NCBI GenBank assembly: GCA_943912265.1
Contig: CALTTS010000006.1
Location: forward strand, 62,001-126,000
Direction of reading: 5' to 3'
DNA: 64,000 nucleotides
DNA from: an uncultured Xanthomonas sp.
GTDB taxonomy: Bacteria > Pseudomonadota > Gammaproteobacteria > Xanthomonadales > Xanthomonadaceae
Below, piece after piece: positions 51,947-60,128 of the stretch; the stretch's first letter is position 1; each line of letters opens with the position of its first letter. The notes beneath the pieces are model-generated. The model did not search any database. It saw nothing but the letters and a program-made list of their open reading frames with translations, and had not been told where the DNA came from. A program made the translations under genes and the position numbers.

Positions 51947-54900
51947 ATGAGTGCACGGGGGGATTACAGCGAAGACGGGATGATCCAGAAGGATGCCGCC
52001 GCAATCCTGGGTGAGCTTGGCTGGTCGTCGATCCATGCCCAAGCCGAGACCGAGGACAGGCCGCATCTCACCGGGCGCAGCAACTTCACCGAGACGGTGC
52101 TCACGCCCGACCTGCGCGCCGCGCTGGAGCGGCTCAATCCCGGCTTGCCCGAGGAGGCCTACCGGCAGGCCATCGACCAGGCCACCGCCCACGACCACGC
52201 AAAGACCCTGGTCGCCATCAACCAGGACAAGTACGAGCTGTTGCGCAATGGCGCGCTGGTCCGGTTCAAGGATGACGCCGGGCGAGCTGTGGAACGCCGC
52301 CTGCGGCTGGTCGATTTCGTCGATCCGGACAACAACAGCTTCAAGGCCGTGCGCGAGCTGTGGATGCGCGGGAGGAGCTACCTGCGTCGCGCCGACCTGG
52401 TGGGCTTCGTCAACGGCCTGCCGCTGGTGTTCGTCGAGCTCAAGCGCTTCGACGTGGACTACCACGACGCCTACAAGAAGAACTACCGCGACTATCGCGG
52501 TACCGACGAATCCGGCAAGCAGGCCGCCATCGAGGGCAGCATCGAGCAGTTGTTCCACTGGAACCAGTTTGTGGTGTTCTCCAACGGCCACATTGCCAAG
52601 TACGCCAGCATCACGGCCACGCCCGAGCATCACTACCAGTGGAAGCGGCTGGACGAGGACGACCCGGAACCGGGCAAGACCACGATGCAGCTACCGCTTC
52701 TGCTGCGCGGAATGATGGACAGGGCGCGGCTGCTGGACATCATCGAAAACTTCATCCTGTTCGACGCCAGCGAAGGCGCCCTCGCCAAGATCGTGGCCCG
52801 CAATCACCAGTATCTGGGCGTGAATCGCGTCATTGCGCGCCTGCAGTCGGACGAGGACAAGGTGAAAGCTGAGCTGGCGAAGGGCCAGCTTGGCGTGTTC
52901 TGGCATACCCAGGGCTCGGGCAAGTCGTACTCCATCGTGTTCCTGAGTGAGAAGATCCGGCGCAGGGTGTCGGCGGGCTACACCTTTGTTGTCGTCACCG
53001 ATCGCAGCGAGCTGGATGACCAGATCGCCGGCACCTACACCCATTGTGGGCGCGCGAATGCCAAGGATGACCAGGCCCAGAGCGGGGCAAGCCTGCGAGC
53101 CATGCTCCGCGACAGCAACCGCAGCTACGTCTTTACCCTGATCCAGAAGTACCGCGAGCGCGTGACGGAGCCCTATTCGGAGCGCGACGACATCATCGTC
53201 ATCAGCGACGAGGCGCATCGCAGCCAGTACGGACGCCTGGCCCTGAACATGCGCAAGGGATTGCCCAATGCCAAGTTCATCGGTTTCACCGGCACGCCGC
53301 TGATCGAAGCGGCGGAGAAACAACTGACCCGCGAAGTGTTTGGCGACTACGTCTCTGTCTACGACTTCCAGCGTGCGGTCGCTGACGGCGCGACCCTGCC
53401 GCTGAAGTACGAGAACCACGGTGAGAAGCTGAAGATCGTTGATGACGACCTCAACGAGAAGATCACCCGCTACATCGAGGAAGCCAGCCTCGAATCCACG
53501 GCGGAAGATCCGTGGACGGACGAGAAGGAAGACAAGCTCTACCGGAAGCTGGCCAGGGAATACACCATCTTCACCTCGCCCACGCGACTGGACGCGGTGG
53601 CGGAAGATTTCGTCAAGCACCACTCGCAGCGACGCAACGCTGTTGCCGGTGGCAACAGCAAGGCGCTGATGGTCTGCATCGACAAGATCACCTGCGTGAG
53701 GATGTACGACCTGATCGCCGACAAGTGGAAGGCGCTAGGCGACACGCTGGAAGCGGAGCTGCTTGCCGACGAGTCGGTCTTCGGCGCCAAGTATCCGCAG
53801 CGCCCTTTGCCCCGGATCCTGCAGCAGAAGCGTGAACGCCTGGAGTGGATGCGCGAAACCGAGTTCTGCGTGGTGATATCCAGCGAGCAGGGCGAGGTGG
53901 AGGAGTTCAGGAAGTGGACCAACCACCGCGGTGAGCCGCTCGACATCGCGCCGCATCGCGCCAAGATGACCTCGCGCAACCTGGAGCAGGAGTTCAAGAA
54001 GGCCGAGAACCCGTTCCGGGTCGCCATCGTCTGCGCGATGTGGCTGACCGGCTTCGACGTGAAGTCACTGGCCACCCTGTACCTGGACAAGCCGATGCAG
54101 GGCCACACCCTGATGCAGGCGATTGCGCGGGTGAATCGCGTTGGCGGGGGTAAGGCCAACGGCCTGATCATCGACTACAACGGCATGATCAAGAGCCTGC
54201 GCAAGGCGTTGGCGACGTTCGCCCAGGGCGACCGCGATGGCAAGGTGGAAGTTGGCGAAGGCGAGGACACCGGGTATCTGGAAGACGACGCCGAAGGGAT
54301 TTCCGAGTACGCCGCGAGCATCGAGCATGCGGTCGAGTTCCTGGCGGACCTTGGCTTCGAGCTGCAGGACGTGATTGATGCCCAGGGCATGGACAAGGGC
54401 GAGAAAATCCTGGAGGCCTGCGATCTGCTGGCGGCCAGCAATGAGCGGCGCAAGACCTTCATGGTGATCGTGGAGGACGTTGCGGCCAAGTATCGCGGCC
54501 TGTTCCCGAACCCCGGCCTGTTCGCCTATGACGAGCAGGAGAGCGCCCTCAACGCCATCTACAACAAGCTGCAGGCGGCGCGCACGTCGCCGGATATCAC
54601 CAGGCTGCTGCAGGGTTTCTATGACGTAGTGGACCTGGGCATTGGCCTGGAGCAGGGGGCCAGCAAGGCGCCTGCGCAGTTCGACCTGAGCACCATCGAC
54701 TTCGACCGGTTGCGCGCGGAGTTCCAGAACATCAAGCAGAAGAACCTGGTCGCGCTGAACCTGATGGAGAAGATCGAGGAAGGGCTGAAGGCTATGGTGC
54801 TGGAGAACCCGACGCGGATCGACCTGTACGAGAAGTTCCAGCAAATCGTTGCCGAGTACAACACCGACAAGGACGAGGCTGAGATCCAGAAGGTGATGGG

Positions 54901-55201
54901 GGAACTGTTCGCTACCCATGACGAGATGGACGAGGAAGCCCGGCGTTTCCAGCGGGAGGGACTGGAGACCGAGCAACAGCTCGCCGTATTCGACCTGCTG
55001 CGGAAGAAGTCACTCGGCCGGAAGGATCGCGAGGCGATCAAGAAGTCGGCCGTCGAACTGCTGGCAAGGCTGGAGGAGCGCAATCTGCTGATGGGCCACC
55101 ATACCCGCCGCAAACTCCGGCGCGGCCGGGGCCGGCCGGATTCATGCCGGAACCGGCGGCCGCAATCGCCGCGCAGGCTTTCCTTGCCGACAGGCGCCTG
55201 A
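51947..55201 (+). CDS. hsdR: Type I restriction endonuclease subunit HsdR, abnormal C-terminus
   Basis: 1084 aa. Nuclease domain: RRADLVGFVNGLPLVFVELKRF (Asp about 150, Glu 164, Lys 166). Motor: Walker A GSGKS (323-327), DEAH (421-424), GFTGTPL motif III, and MWLTGFDVKSLATLYLDKPMQGHTLMQAIARVNRVG. Translocates and cuts unmodified DNA with the M/S subunits. The last roughly 25 residues (from about LMGHHTRRKL onward: Arg/Pro/Ser-rich) do not look like the usual helical HsdR C-terminus, and GC rises sharply there. This looks like the original end was lost at the island junction; activity is uncertain. Confidence 0.92.
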   Translation: MSARGDYSEDGMIQKDAAAILGELGWSSIHAQAETEDRPHLTGRSNFTETVLTPDLRAALERLNPGLPEEAYRQAIDQATAHDHAKTLVAINQDKYELLRNGALVRFKDDAGRAVERRLRLVDFVDPDNNSFKAVRELWMRGRSYLRRADLVGFVNGLPLVFVELKRFDVDYHDAYKKNYRDYRGTDESGKQAAIEGSIEQLFHWNQFVVFSNGHIAKYASITATPEHHYQWKRLDEDDPEPGKTTMQLPLLLRGMMDRARLLDIIENFILFDASEGALAKIVARNHQYLGVNRVIARLQSDEDKVKAELAKGQLGVFWHTQGSGKSYSIVFLSEKIRRRVSAGYTFVVVTDRSELDDQIAGTYTHCGRANAKDDQAQSGASLRAMLRDSNRSYVFTLIQKYRERVTEPYSERDDIIVISDEAHRSQYGRLALNMRKGLPNAKFIGFTGTPLIEAAEKQLTREVFGDYVSVYDFQRAVADGATLPLKYENHGEKLKIVDDDLNEKITRYIEEASLESTAEDPWTDEKEDKLYRKLAREYTIFTSPTRLDAVAEDFVKHHSQRRNAVAGGNSKALMVCIDKITCVRMYDLIADKWKALGDTLEAELLADESVFGAKYPQRPLPRILQQKRERLEWMRETEFCVVISSEQGEVEEFRKWTNHRGEPLDIAPHRAKMTSRNLEQEFKKAENPFRVAIVCAMWLTGFDVKSLATLYLDKPMQGHTLMQAIARVNRVGGGKANGLIIDYNGMIKSLRKALATFAQGDRDGKVEVGEGEDTGYLEDDAEGISEYAASIEHAVEFLADLGFELQDVIDAQGMDKGEKILEACDLLAASNERRKTFMVIVEDVAAKYRGLFPNPGLFAYDEQESALNAIYNKLQAARTSPDITRLLQGFYDVVDLGIGLEQGASKAPAQFDLSTIDFDRLRAEFQNIKQKNLVALNLMEKIEEGLKAMVLENPTRIDLYEKFQQIVAEYNTDKDEAEIQKVMGELFATHDEMDEEARRFQREGLETEQQLAVFDLLRKKSLGRKDREAIKKSAVELLARLEERNLLMGHHTRRKLRRGRGRPDSCRNRRPQSPRRLSLPTGA

Positions 55202-55218
55202 GTTTCCGGGAAACGCTC

Positions 55219-55434
55219 TCAGCGGGCCTTTGCGGCGCCACTCTTTCCCGCCGCCTTCGCGGCGGCTTTCTTCGCCGGCTTCTTCTTGCCGCCGCCGTCC
55301 TGCTTGTTGACGGTGGCCCATGCGATCCGCTCGGCGGTCCGGGTGGAGCGCCCACGCGCCTTTTCGCTGTCCTCGATGTGCTCGGCCTGGCGCTTCTGCT
55401 TGTCGGTGTAAGCGGATTTGTCTCCACGCGGCAT
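55219..55434 (-). CDS. Small Lys-rich 'plasmid stabilization'-type protein
   Basis: 71 aa. PRGDKSAYTDKQKRQAEHIEDSEKARGRSTRTAERIAWATVNKQDGGGKKK is the signature of small proteins often annotated as plasmid stabilization proteins; the C-terminus is a Lys/Ala tail typical of DNA-binding proteins. Its true role is unknown. ATG 55434 gives the canonical start. High-GC host-type sequence; first gene to the right of the island. Confidence 0.8.
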   Translation of the reverse strand: MPRGDKSAYTDKQKRQAEHIEDSEKARGRSTRTAERIAWATVNKQDGGGKKKPAKKAAAKAAGKSGAAKAR

Positions 55435-55633
55435 GGTCCGTCTCCTGCAGTGGATGCGGTGCGCGAAGCCTTGCAGGCCGGCCGTGACGGCGGCGCATGC
55501 GCGGTGGCCGGGAATCGACGCGCGCTGCACGGGGCTGTCACGTGTCCGTGACCCGGGCCGGGCTACAAGAACCTGCGCACGCGGTGCGGCGCCGTCGCGC
55601 CGGCGAGGTCCGCGGCAACCCCGGAGGTGCACG

Positions 55634-56947
55634 ATGCATCGCAATCGGCTCTTGCCCCTGCTGCTGGCCGGCATTCTCTGCGCTGCCGGCTGCAGCGCGA
55701 CGACGCCCTCGGCGCTGCAGCAGACCGGCCCGCAACCCGACCTGCCGGCACCGCAGGAACGGCTGCTGCCCACCGTCCGCATCGCGCCGGCCACCGCCTG
55801 GCCGCCGGGTGCCGGGCCAGCGGCGGCGCCGGGCCTGGCGGTGAATGCCTTCGCCGAAGGCCTGGACCATCCGCGCTGGCTGTACGTGCTGCCCAACGGC
55901 GACGTGCTGGTGGCCGAATCCAATGCGCCGCCGAAGCCGGCCGAAAAGGGGTTCCGCGCCTGGGTGATGAAGACGGTGATGCGCCGCGCCGGTGCGGGCA
56001 CGCCCAGCGCCGACCGGATCACCCTGCTGCGCGATGCCGACGGCGACGGCGTGGCGGAAACCCGCAGCGTGCTGCTGGCCGGGCTGCATTCGCCGTTCGG
56101 CATGGCCCTGGTCGGCGACCGGCTCTACATCGCCAATGCCGATGCGGTGGTCGACGTGCGCTGGGAGGCGGGCATGACCACGGTCGCGGAGGCGCCGCGC
56201 AGGCTGGCCGGGCTGCCCGGCGGCCCGCGCAACCATCACTGGACCAAGAGCCTGCTGGCCGGCGCGGACGGCCGGCATCTGTACGTCGGCGTGGGTTCCA
56301 ACAGCAATGCCGCCGAGAACGGCATGGAGGAGGAAACCGGGCGCGCGGCCATCCACGAGATCTCCCTGCCCGACGGCGCGCAGCGCGTGTTCGCTTCCGG
56401 CCTGCGCAATCCCGTGGGCCTGGCGTGGGAACCGCGGAGCGGCGCGTTGTGGGCCGTGGTCAACGAACGCGACGAACTCGGCGACGGGCTGGTGCCCGAT
56501 TACCTGACCTCGGTGCGCGAAGGCGCTTTCTACGGATGGCCCTACAGCTACTACGGCCGGCACGTGGACGCGCGCGTGCGGCCGCAGCGCCCGGACAGGG
56601 TGGCGCAGGCCGTGCCGCCCGATTACGCGCTGGGCTCGCATGTCGCACCGCTCGGCCTGGCGTTCGCGCAAGGCGCCAGGCTGCCGGGCTTCGCCGAAGG
56701 CGCCTTCGTCGGCCTGCACGGTTCGTGGAACCGGCGCGAACTGGCCGGCTACAAGGTGGTGTTCGTGCCGTTCGCCGATGGACGGCCGCAGGGGATGCCG
56801 GTGGACGTGCTGACCGGTTTCCTCGATGCCAGGGGCCGTGCGCAGGGCCGCCCGGCCGGCGTGGCGGTCGCGACCGACGGCAGCCTGCTGGTGGCCGACG
56901 ACGTGGGCAACCGGGTCTGGCGCGTGGCCGCCGCGAAGCCGCCATGA
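55634..56947 (+). CDS. Sorbosone dehydrogenase family lipoprotein (PQQ-type beta-propeller)
   Basis: 437 aa. Lipoprotein signal (LLPLLLAGILCAAGC, lipobox L-x-A-G-C with Cys about 20). A six-bladed propeller of the soluble glucose/sorbosone dehydrogenase type: FAEGLDHPRWLYVLPNGDVLVAES, RITLLRDADGDGVAE, GGPRNHHWTKSLLAG, YVGVGSNSNAAENGMEEE, and HVAPLGLAFAQG...FVGLHGSWNR. Substrate not deducible. ATG 55634 with GGAGGTG. The downstream gene overlaps its stop (ATGA). Confidence 0.88.
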   Translation: MHRNRLLPLLLAGILCAAGCSATTPSALQQTGPQPDLPAPQERLLPTVRIAPATAWPPGAGPAAAPGLAVNAFAEGLDHPRWLYVLPNGDVLVAESNAPPKPAEKGFRAWVMKTVMRRAGAGTPSADRITLLRDADGDGVAETRSVLLAGLHSPFGMALVGDRLYIANADAVVDVRWEAGMTTVAEAPRRLAGLPGGPRNHHWTKSLLAGADGRHLYVGVGSNSNAAENGMEEETGRAAIHEISLPDGAQRVFASGLRNPVGLAWEPRSGALWAVVNERDELGDGLVPDYLTSVREGAFYGWPYSYYGRHVDARVRPQRPDRVAQAVPPDYALGSHVAPLGLAFAQGARLPGFAEGAFVGLHGSWNRRELAGYKVVFVPFADGRPQGMPVDVLTGFLDARGRAQGRPAGVAVATDGSLLVADDVGNRVWRVAAAKPP

Positions 56948-57573
56948 CGCTCCGGGAATGCGCCCGCAGGCGCGGCTTCGAGGGGACGCCGGAACCTTCC
57001 GGCCGCAAGGTGCATGCCGAGCCCGGCATGCGGCCGATCTTCGTGGTCCAGCTGCACCACGCCCGCCACCGCCACTACGACTTCCGCCTGCAGGTCGGGC
57101 AGGTGCTGAAAAGCTGGGCGGTGCCGAAGGGGCCGAGCCTGGACCCGAAGGTGAAGCGGATGGCGGTGGAAGTGGAAGACCATCGGCTGGACTACGCCGG
57201 CTTCGAGGGCGACATTCCCCAGGGCCATTACGGCGGCGGCCACGTGGCGCTGTTCGACCGCGGCACCTGGAGCAGCGGGGGCGACGTGGCCGCGCAACTG
57301 GCCAAGGGCCATCTGCGTTTCGAGCTGCACGGGCAGCGGCTCAAGGGCGGCTGGCACCTGGTGCGTTCGGCGCGGCCGGCGCAGTGGCTGCTGTTCAAGC
57401 AGGACGACGCCTGGGCCGGGCCGCTGGAAGCCGACGACCTGCTGCAGGGCGTGACCCCGCCGCCGGCCACGCACCGCGCACGCCGCCCCGGCGCGCCGCC
57501 GCATGCCGCCGGCGGCGCCGCTAACAAACCCGCCGCGAAGCAGGCTGCGGCGAACCCCGGCAAGACAGGCTGA
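56944..57573 (+). CDS. Stand-alone LigD-type 3'-phosphoesterase domain protein
   Basis: 209 aa. The PE domain of bacterial non-homologous end-joining ligase LigD: FVVQLHHARHRHYDFRLQVGQVLKSWAVPKGPSLDP, VEDHRLDYAGFEGDIPQGHYGGGHV, and KGGWHLVR. This domain trims 3' ends by removing phosphate or a ribonucleotide. The ligase and polymerase domains are absent, and no Ku is in the window. The C-terminus (about 160-209) is a low-complexity Pro/Ala/Lys tail. Coupled to the sorbosone dehydrogenase gene by ATGA. Confidence 0.9.
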   Translation: MTLRECARRRGFEGTPEPSGRKVHAEPGMRPIFVVQLHHARHRHYDFRLQVGQVLKSWAVPKGPSLDPKVKRMAVEVEDHRLDYAGFEGDIPQGHYGGGHVALFDRGTWSSGGDVAAQLAKGHLRFELHGQRLKGGWHLVRSARPAQWLLFKQDDAWAGPLEADDLLQGVTPPPATHRARRPGAPPHAAGGAANKPAAKQAAANPGKTG

Positions 57574-57598
57574 TCCGGAACCCACGAGGAGGTGAGGC

Positions 57599-58606
57599 AT
57601 GGCCACGCGCAAGCGCACGGCGAAAACGACACCGACCGAGGCCGCGGCGAAGCGCACGGCCGCCGGCCAGCGCGCGTTGCAGCGCGCCATCGACCGCAAG
57701 GACGCCGGGCGCACGCGCAAGCCCGGACCGAAAGCCGCGGTGCAGGCCGGCATCCGCAGGCAGCCCGGGCGCATGCCCGCGCAGCACATCGACAGGCCGG
57801 GACGCGAGCGCGATCTCGAACTGGCCCCGCGGTTCCAGGCGCCGGACTACCGCGGCAGCGGCAAGCTGGCGGGCATGGCGGCCATCGTCACCGGCGCCGA
57901 TTCGGGCATCGGCCGCGCGGTCGCGGTGCTGTTCGCGCGCGAGGGCGCGGACGTGGCCATCTTCCACCTGGACGAGCACGAGGACGCGAAGGAAACCGCG
58001 CGCTGGGTGGAGCAGGAAGGCCGCAGGGCGCTGGTCGTCGCCGGCGACGTGCGCGATCCGGTCTTCTGCCGCCGCGCGGTCGCCAGGGTGGCCAAGGCCT
58101 TCGGCCGGCTCGACGTGCTGGTCAACAACGCCGGCTTCCAGCTGCATGCGGCCAGGCTGGAAGACATCAGCGACGCCCACCTGCAGGAAACCCTGCAGAC
58201 CAACGTCGCCGGCTACCTGTACATGGCGCGCGCGGCGCTGCCGCACATGCGGGCCGGCGCCGCGATCGTCAACACCGGCTCGGTGACCGGCCTGTTCGGC
58301 AGCCCCGAACTGATCGACTACTCGGCCACCAAGGGCGCCATCCACGCCTTCACCAAGGCGCTGGCCGCCAATCTGCTCGACCGCGGCATCCGCGTGAACG
58401 CGGTCGCGCCCGGCCCGGTGTGGACGCCGTTCAACCCGGCCGACAGGCCCGCCGCCGAAGTTGCCGAATTCGGCAGGGACAGCGCGATGCGGCGCCCCGC
58501 GCAGCCGGAGGAGCTGTCGCCGGCCTACGTGTTCCTCGCCTCTCCGGTGACCGCCGGCTACGTCAACGGCATCGTGCTGCCGGTGACGGGCGGGCCGAAG
58601 GGCTAG
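57599..58606 (+). CDS. SDR family oxidoreductase with basic N-terminal extension
   Basis: 335 aa. An approximately 85-residue Lys/Arg/Ala-rich N-terminal extension precedes a complete classical SDR: TGADSGIG (98-105), NNAG (176-179), Ser about 228 and Y-S-A-T-K (Tyr 241, Lys 245), ending with GYVNGIVLPVTGG. The YghA-type SDRs have a similar extension. Substrate unknown. Excellent GAGGAGGTGAGG ribosome site. In a run of stress-type genes (PE-domain protein upstream, dps downstream). Confidence 0.88.
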   Translation: MATRKRTAKTTPTEAAAKRTAAGQRALQRAIDRKDAGRTRKPGPKAAVQAGIRRQPGRMPAQHIDRPGRERDLELAPRFQAPDYRGSGKLAGMAAIVTGADSGIGRAVAVLFAREGADVAIFHLDEHEDAKETARWVEQEGRRALVVAGDVRDPVFCRRAVARVAKAFGRLDVLVNNAGFQLHAARLEDISDAHLQETLQTNVAGYLYMARAALPHMRAGAAIVNTGSVTGLFGSPELIDYSATKGAIHAFTKALAANLLDRGIRVNAVAPGPVWTPFNPADRPAAEVAEFGRDSAMRRPAQPEELSPAYVFLASPVTAGYVNGIVLPVTGGPKG

Positions 58607-58903
58607 AGGCCAAGCGCCTTCCGGCCCGGCGGAAGCGGCCGCTGCGGCCGAGCCTGCCCCGTCGTGCATGGCCGGCCACGGGAAGCGCGTGGCGGATGCG
58701 GCCGGCCGGTTTCGATGGCGGCCGTCGCGCGGTGCGCGCCGGCTGTGCCAAGCTGCGCGGATGATCGGTTCGCACGGCGCGAACCGCGGGAGTGTTTCGA
58801 TGCCGCATCGCGGAATGAAGGCCGGCGGCCACGGGGCACCGGCAGCGCCGGACCGCCGCCGTCCGGAAAGGCCGGGCCGGCCCGGGCCGGTGCGGGGCGC
58901 GGC

Positions 58904-59365
58904 ATGAGCCGGCCTGCCGTGCCGGTGCTGGCCTTGCAGGCGGACCCGGTCGCGTTCGTCGGCGTCGCCGGCCGGGACATCGCCTTGCCGTGGAGCCTGG
59001 CCGCGCTGGCGCGCCGTGTCGGCATGGGGTTTCCGCCGCGCGAAGCCGCGCTGGAGGCGGCCATCGCCGAGGTCGAGGACGCGCTGATGCCGCAGATCCC
59101 GGCGCTGCGCCGCGGCGGCGGCGATGTCCTGTCCGTCGCGGGCGGGCAGGGCGCGGCCATCGTCGCGCTGGCGGCCGGCACCGGCGCGCGCGAGGCATCG
59201 CTCGACCAGGTCGAGCGCCTGTTCAACCGGCTCGCCTGCGTCGCGGCCGGGCGGCCTGCGGCCGTGGAGGGCCTGCCGGAGGATGCCGGCCTCGCGCTGG
59301 CCCTGCTGCTGGTGCGCGAAACCCTGCACCACGCCGGCTACGCGGTGCTGCGGGCCGCGCCATGA
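58904..59365 (+). CDS. Hypothetical protein
   Basis: 153 aa from ATG 58904; earlier in-frame starts would add low-complexity residues. Ala-rich, soluble, mostly helical, with PVLALQADPVAFVGVAGRDIALPW at the start and a C-terminal VRETLHHAGYAVLRA. No motif that I recognise. The 297 bases before it hold no other supported gene. Confidence 0.55.
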   Translation: MSRPAVPVLALQADPVAFVGVAGRDIALPWSLAALARRVGMGFPPREAALEAAIAEVEDALMPQIPALRRGGGDVLSVAGGQGAAIVALAAGTGAREASLDQVERLFNRLACVAAGRPAAVEGLPEDAGLALALLLVRETLHHAGYAVLRAAP

Positions 59366-59370
59366 AACAA

Positions 59371-59400
59371 ACGGGCCGGCTCCCTGCGGAACCGGCCCGT
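59371..59400. terminator. Hairpin between convergent genes (ends dps transcription)
   Basis: Nine-base-pair stem (ACGGGCCGG / CCGGCCCGT) with a 12-base loop. Read on the minus strand it is followed by TTTGTTTCAT, a good T-rich tail for ending dps transcription; the plus-strand side lacks one. Confidence 0.65.
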
Positions 59401-59438
59401 GCGCCGCTGCGGCAGGCGGCACATCCGCCGCGCCGGGC

Positions 59439-59987
59439 TCAGTGGCCGCTGGCGTCGGGCTTGCGCGTGGTCTCGAACAGGAACCAGGTGCGGCGCTCGG
59501 ATTCGTCGATCCAGTTCTCGATCAGGCTGGCGGTGGTGACGTCGTGGTACTCGCCGCACAGGTCGTGCACCTCGCGCAGCCGCGTGGTCAGCGCCTTGTT
59601 GTCCTCGCACAGCTCGGCCAGCATGTCCGACGGCTCGACGTAGTCGGCGTCGTTGTCGAGCACGCGCTGCAGGCGCGCGACGTGGCCGATGGAGCGCAGC
59701 GTCTGCCCGCCGATCTTGCGCACGCGCTCGGCGATCGGGTCGGTCATCGCGAACAGCTCGGCGGCCTGCTCGTCCAGCAGCAGGTGGTAGTCGCGGAAAT
59801 GCGGGCCGCTGACGTGCCAGTGGAAATTCTTGGTCTTCAGGTACAGCGCGAACACGTCGGCGAGGATCGGGTTCAGCGCGGCGGTGATGTCGCGGGTGGC
59901 CTTGGCCGACAGGTCCGAAGGCGTCGCCATCGGCGCCTCCTGCAGCTTGCGGGCTTTCTTCTTCGTCGACTCGGACAGTTTCTTCAT
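59439..59987 (-). CDS. dps: Dps family ferritin-like DNA-protection protein
   Basis: 182 aa. Four-helix Dps: LNPILADVFALYLKTKNFHWHVSGPHFRDYHLLLDEQAAELFAMTDPIAERVRKIGG contains the ferroxidase His/Asp/Glu set, and the C-terminal helices follow (YHDVTTASLIENWIDESERRTWFLFETTR). Dodecamers store iron and shield DNA under oxidative or starvation stress. The start at 59987 adds a 20-residue basic N-tail (KKLSESTKKKARKLQEAP) suited to DNA binding; an internal ATG at residue 20 is the alternative. Confidence 0.92.
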   Translation of the reverse strand: MKKLSESTKKKARKLQEAPMATPSDLSAKATRDITAALNPILADVFALYLKTKNFHWHVSGPHFRDYHLLLDEQAAELFAMTDPIAERVRKIGGQTLRSIGHVARLQRVLDNDADYVEPSDMLAELCEDNKALTTRLREVHDLCGEYHDVTTASLIENWIDESERRTWFLFETTRKPDASGH

Positions 59988-60128
59988 GGCAGGGATTCCT
60001 TCTTCTGCGGTTGGGTGAAGCGTGGTCCATCGATCGGCTACAGTTTGGCACGCCCGTTGCGGCGCGGCGCGCGATGCCGCCGCCGCGCTTCATCCCCGGT
60101 TTCCGAACCCTTGCCCGGAGTGTCCGCC

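Noticed and set aside
55085..55105. Possible right attachment site (GGGCCACCAT near the end of hsdR resembles the tRNA 3' end GGGCCCACCAT)
   Set aside because: Only about ten bases match and one base is missing; the match lies in coding sequence and is expected by chance at this GC.
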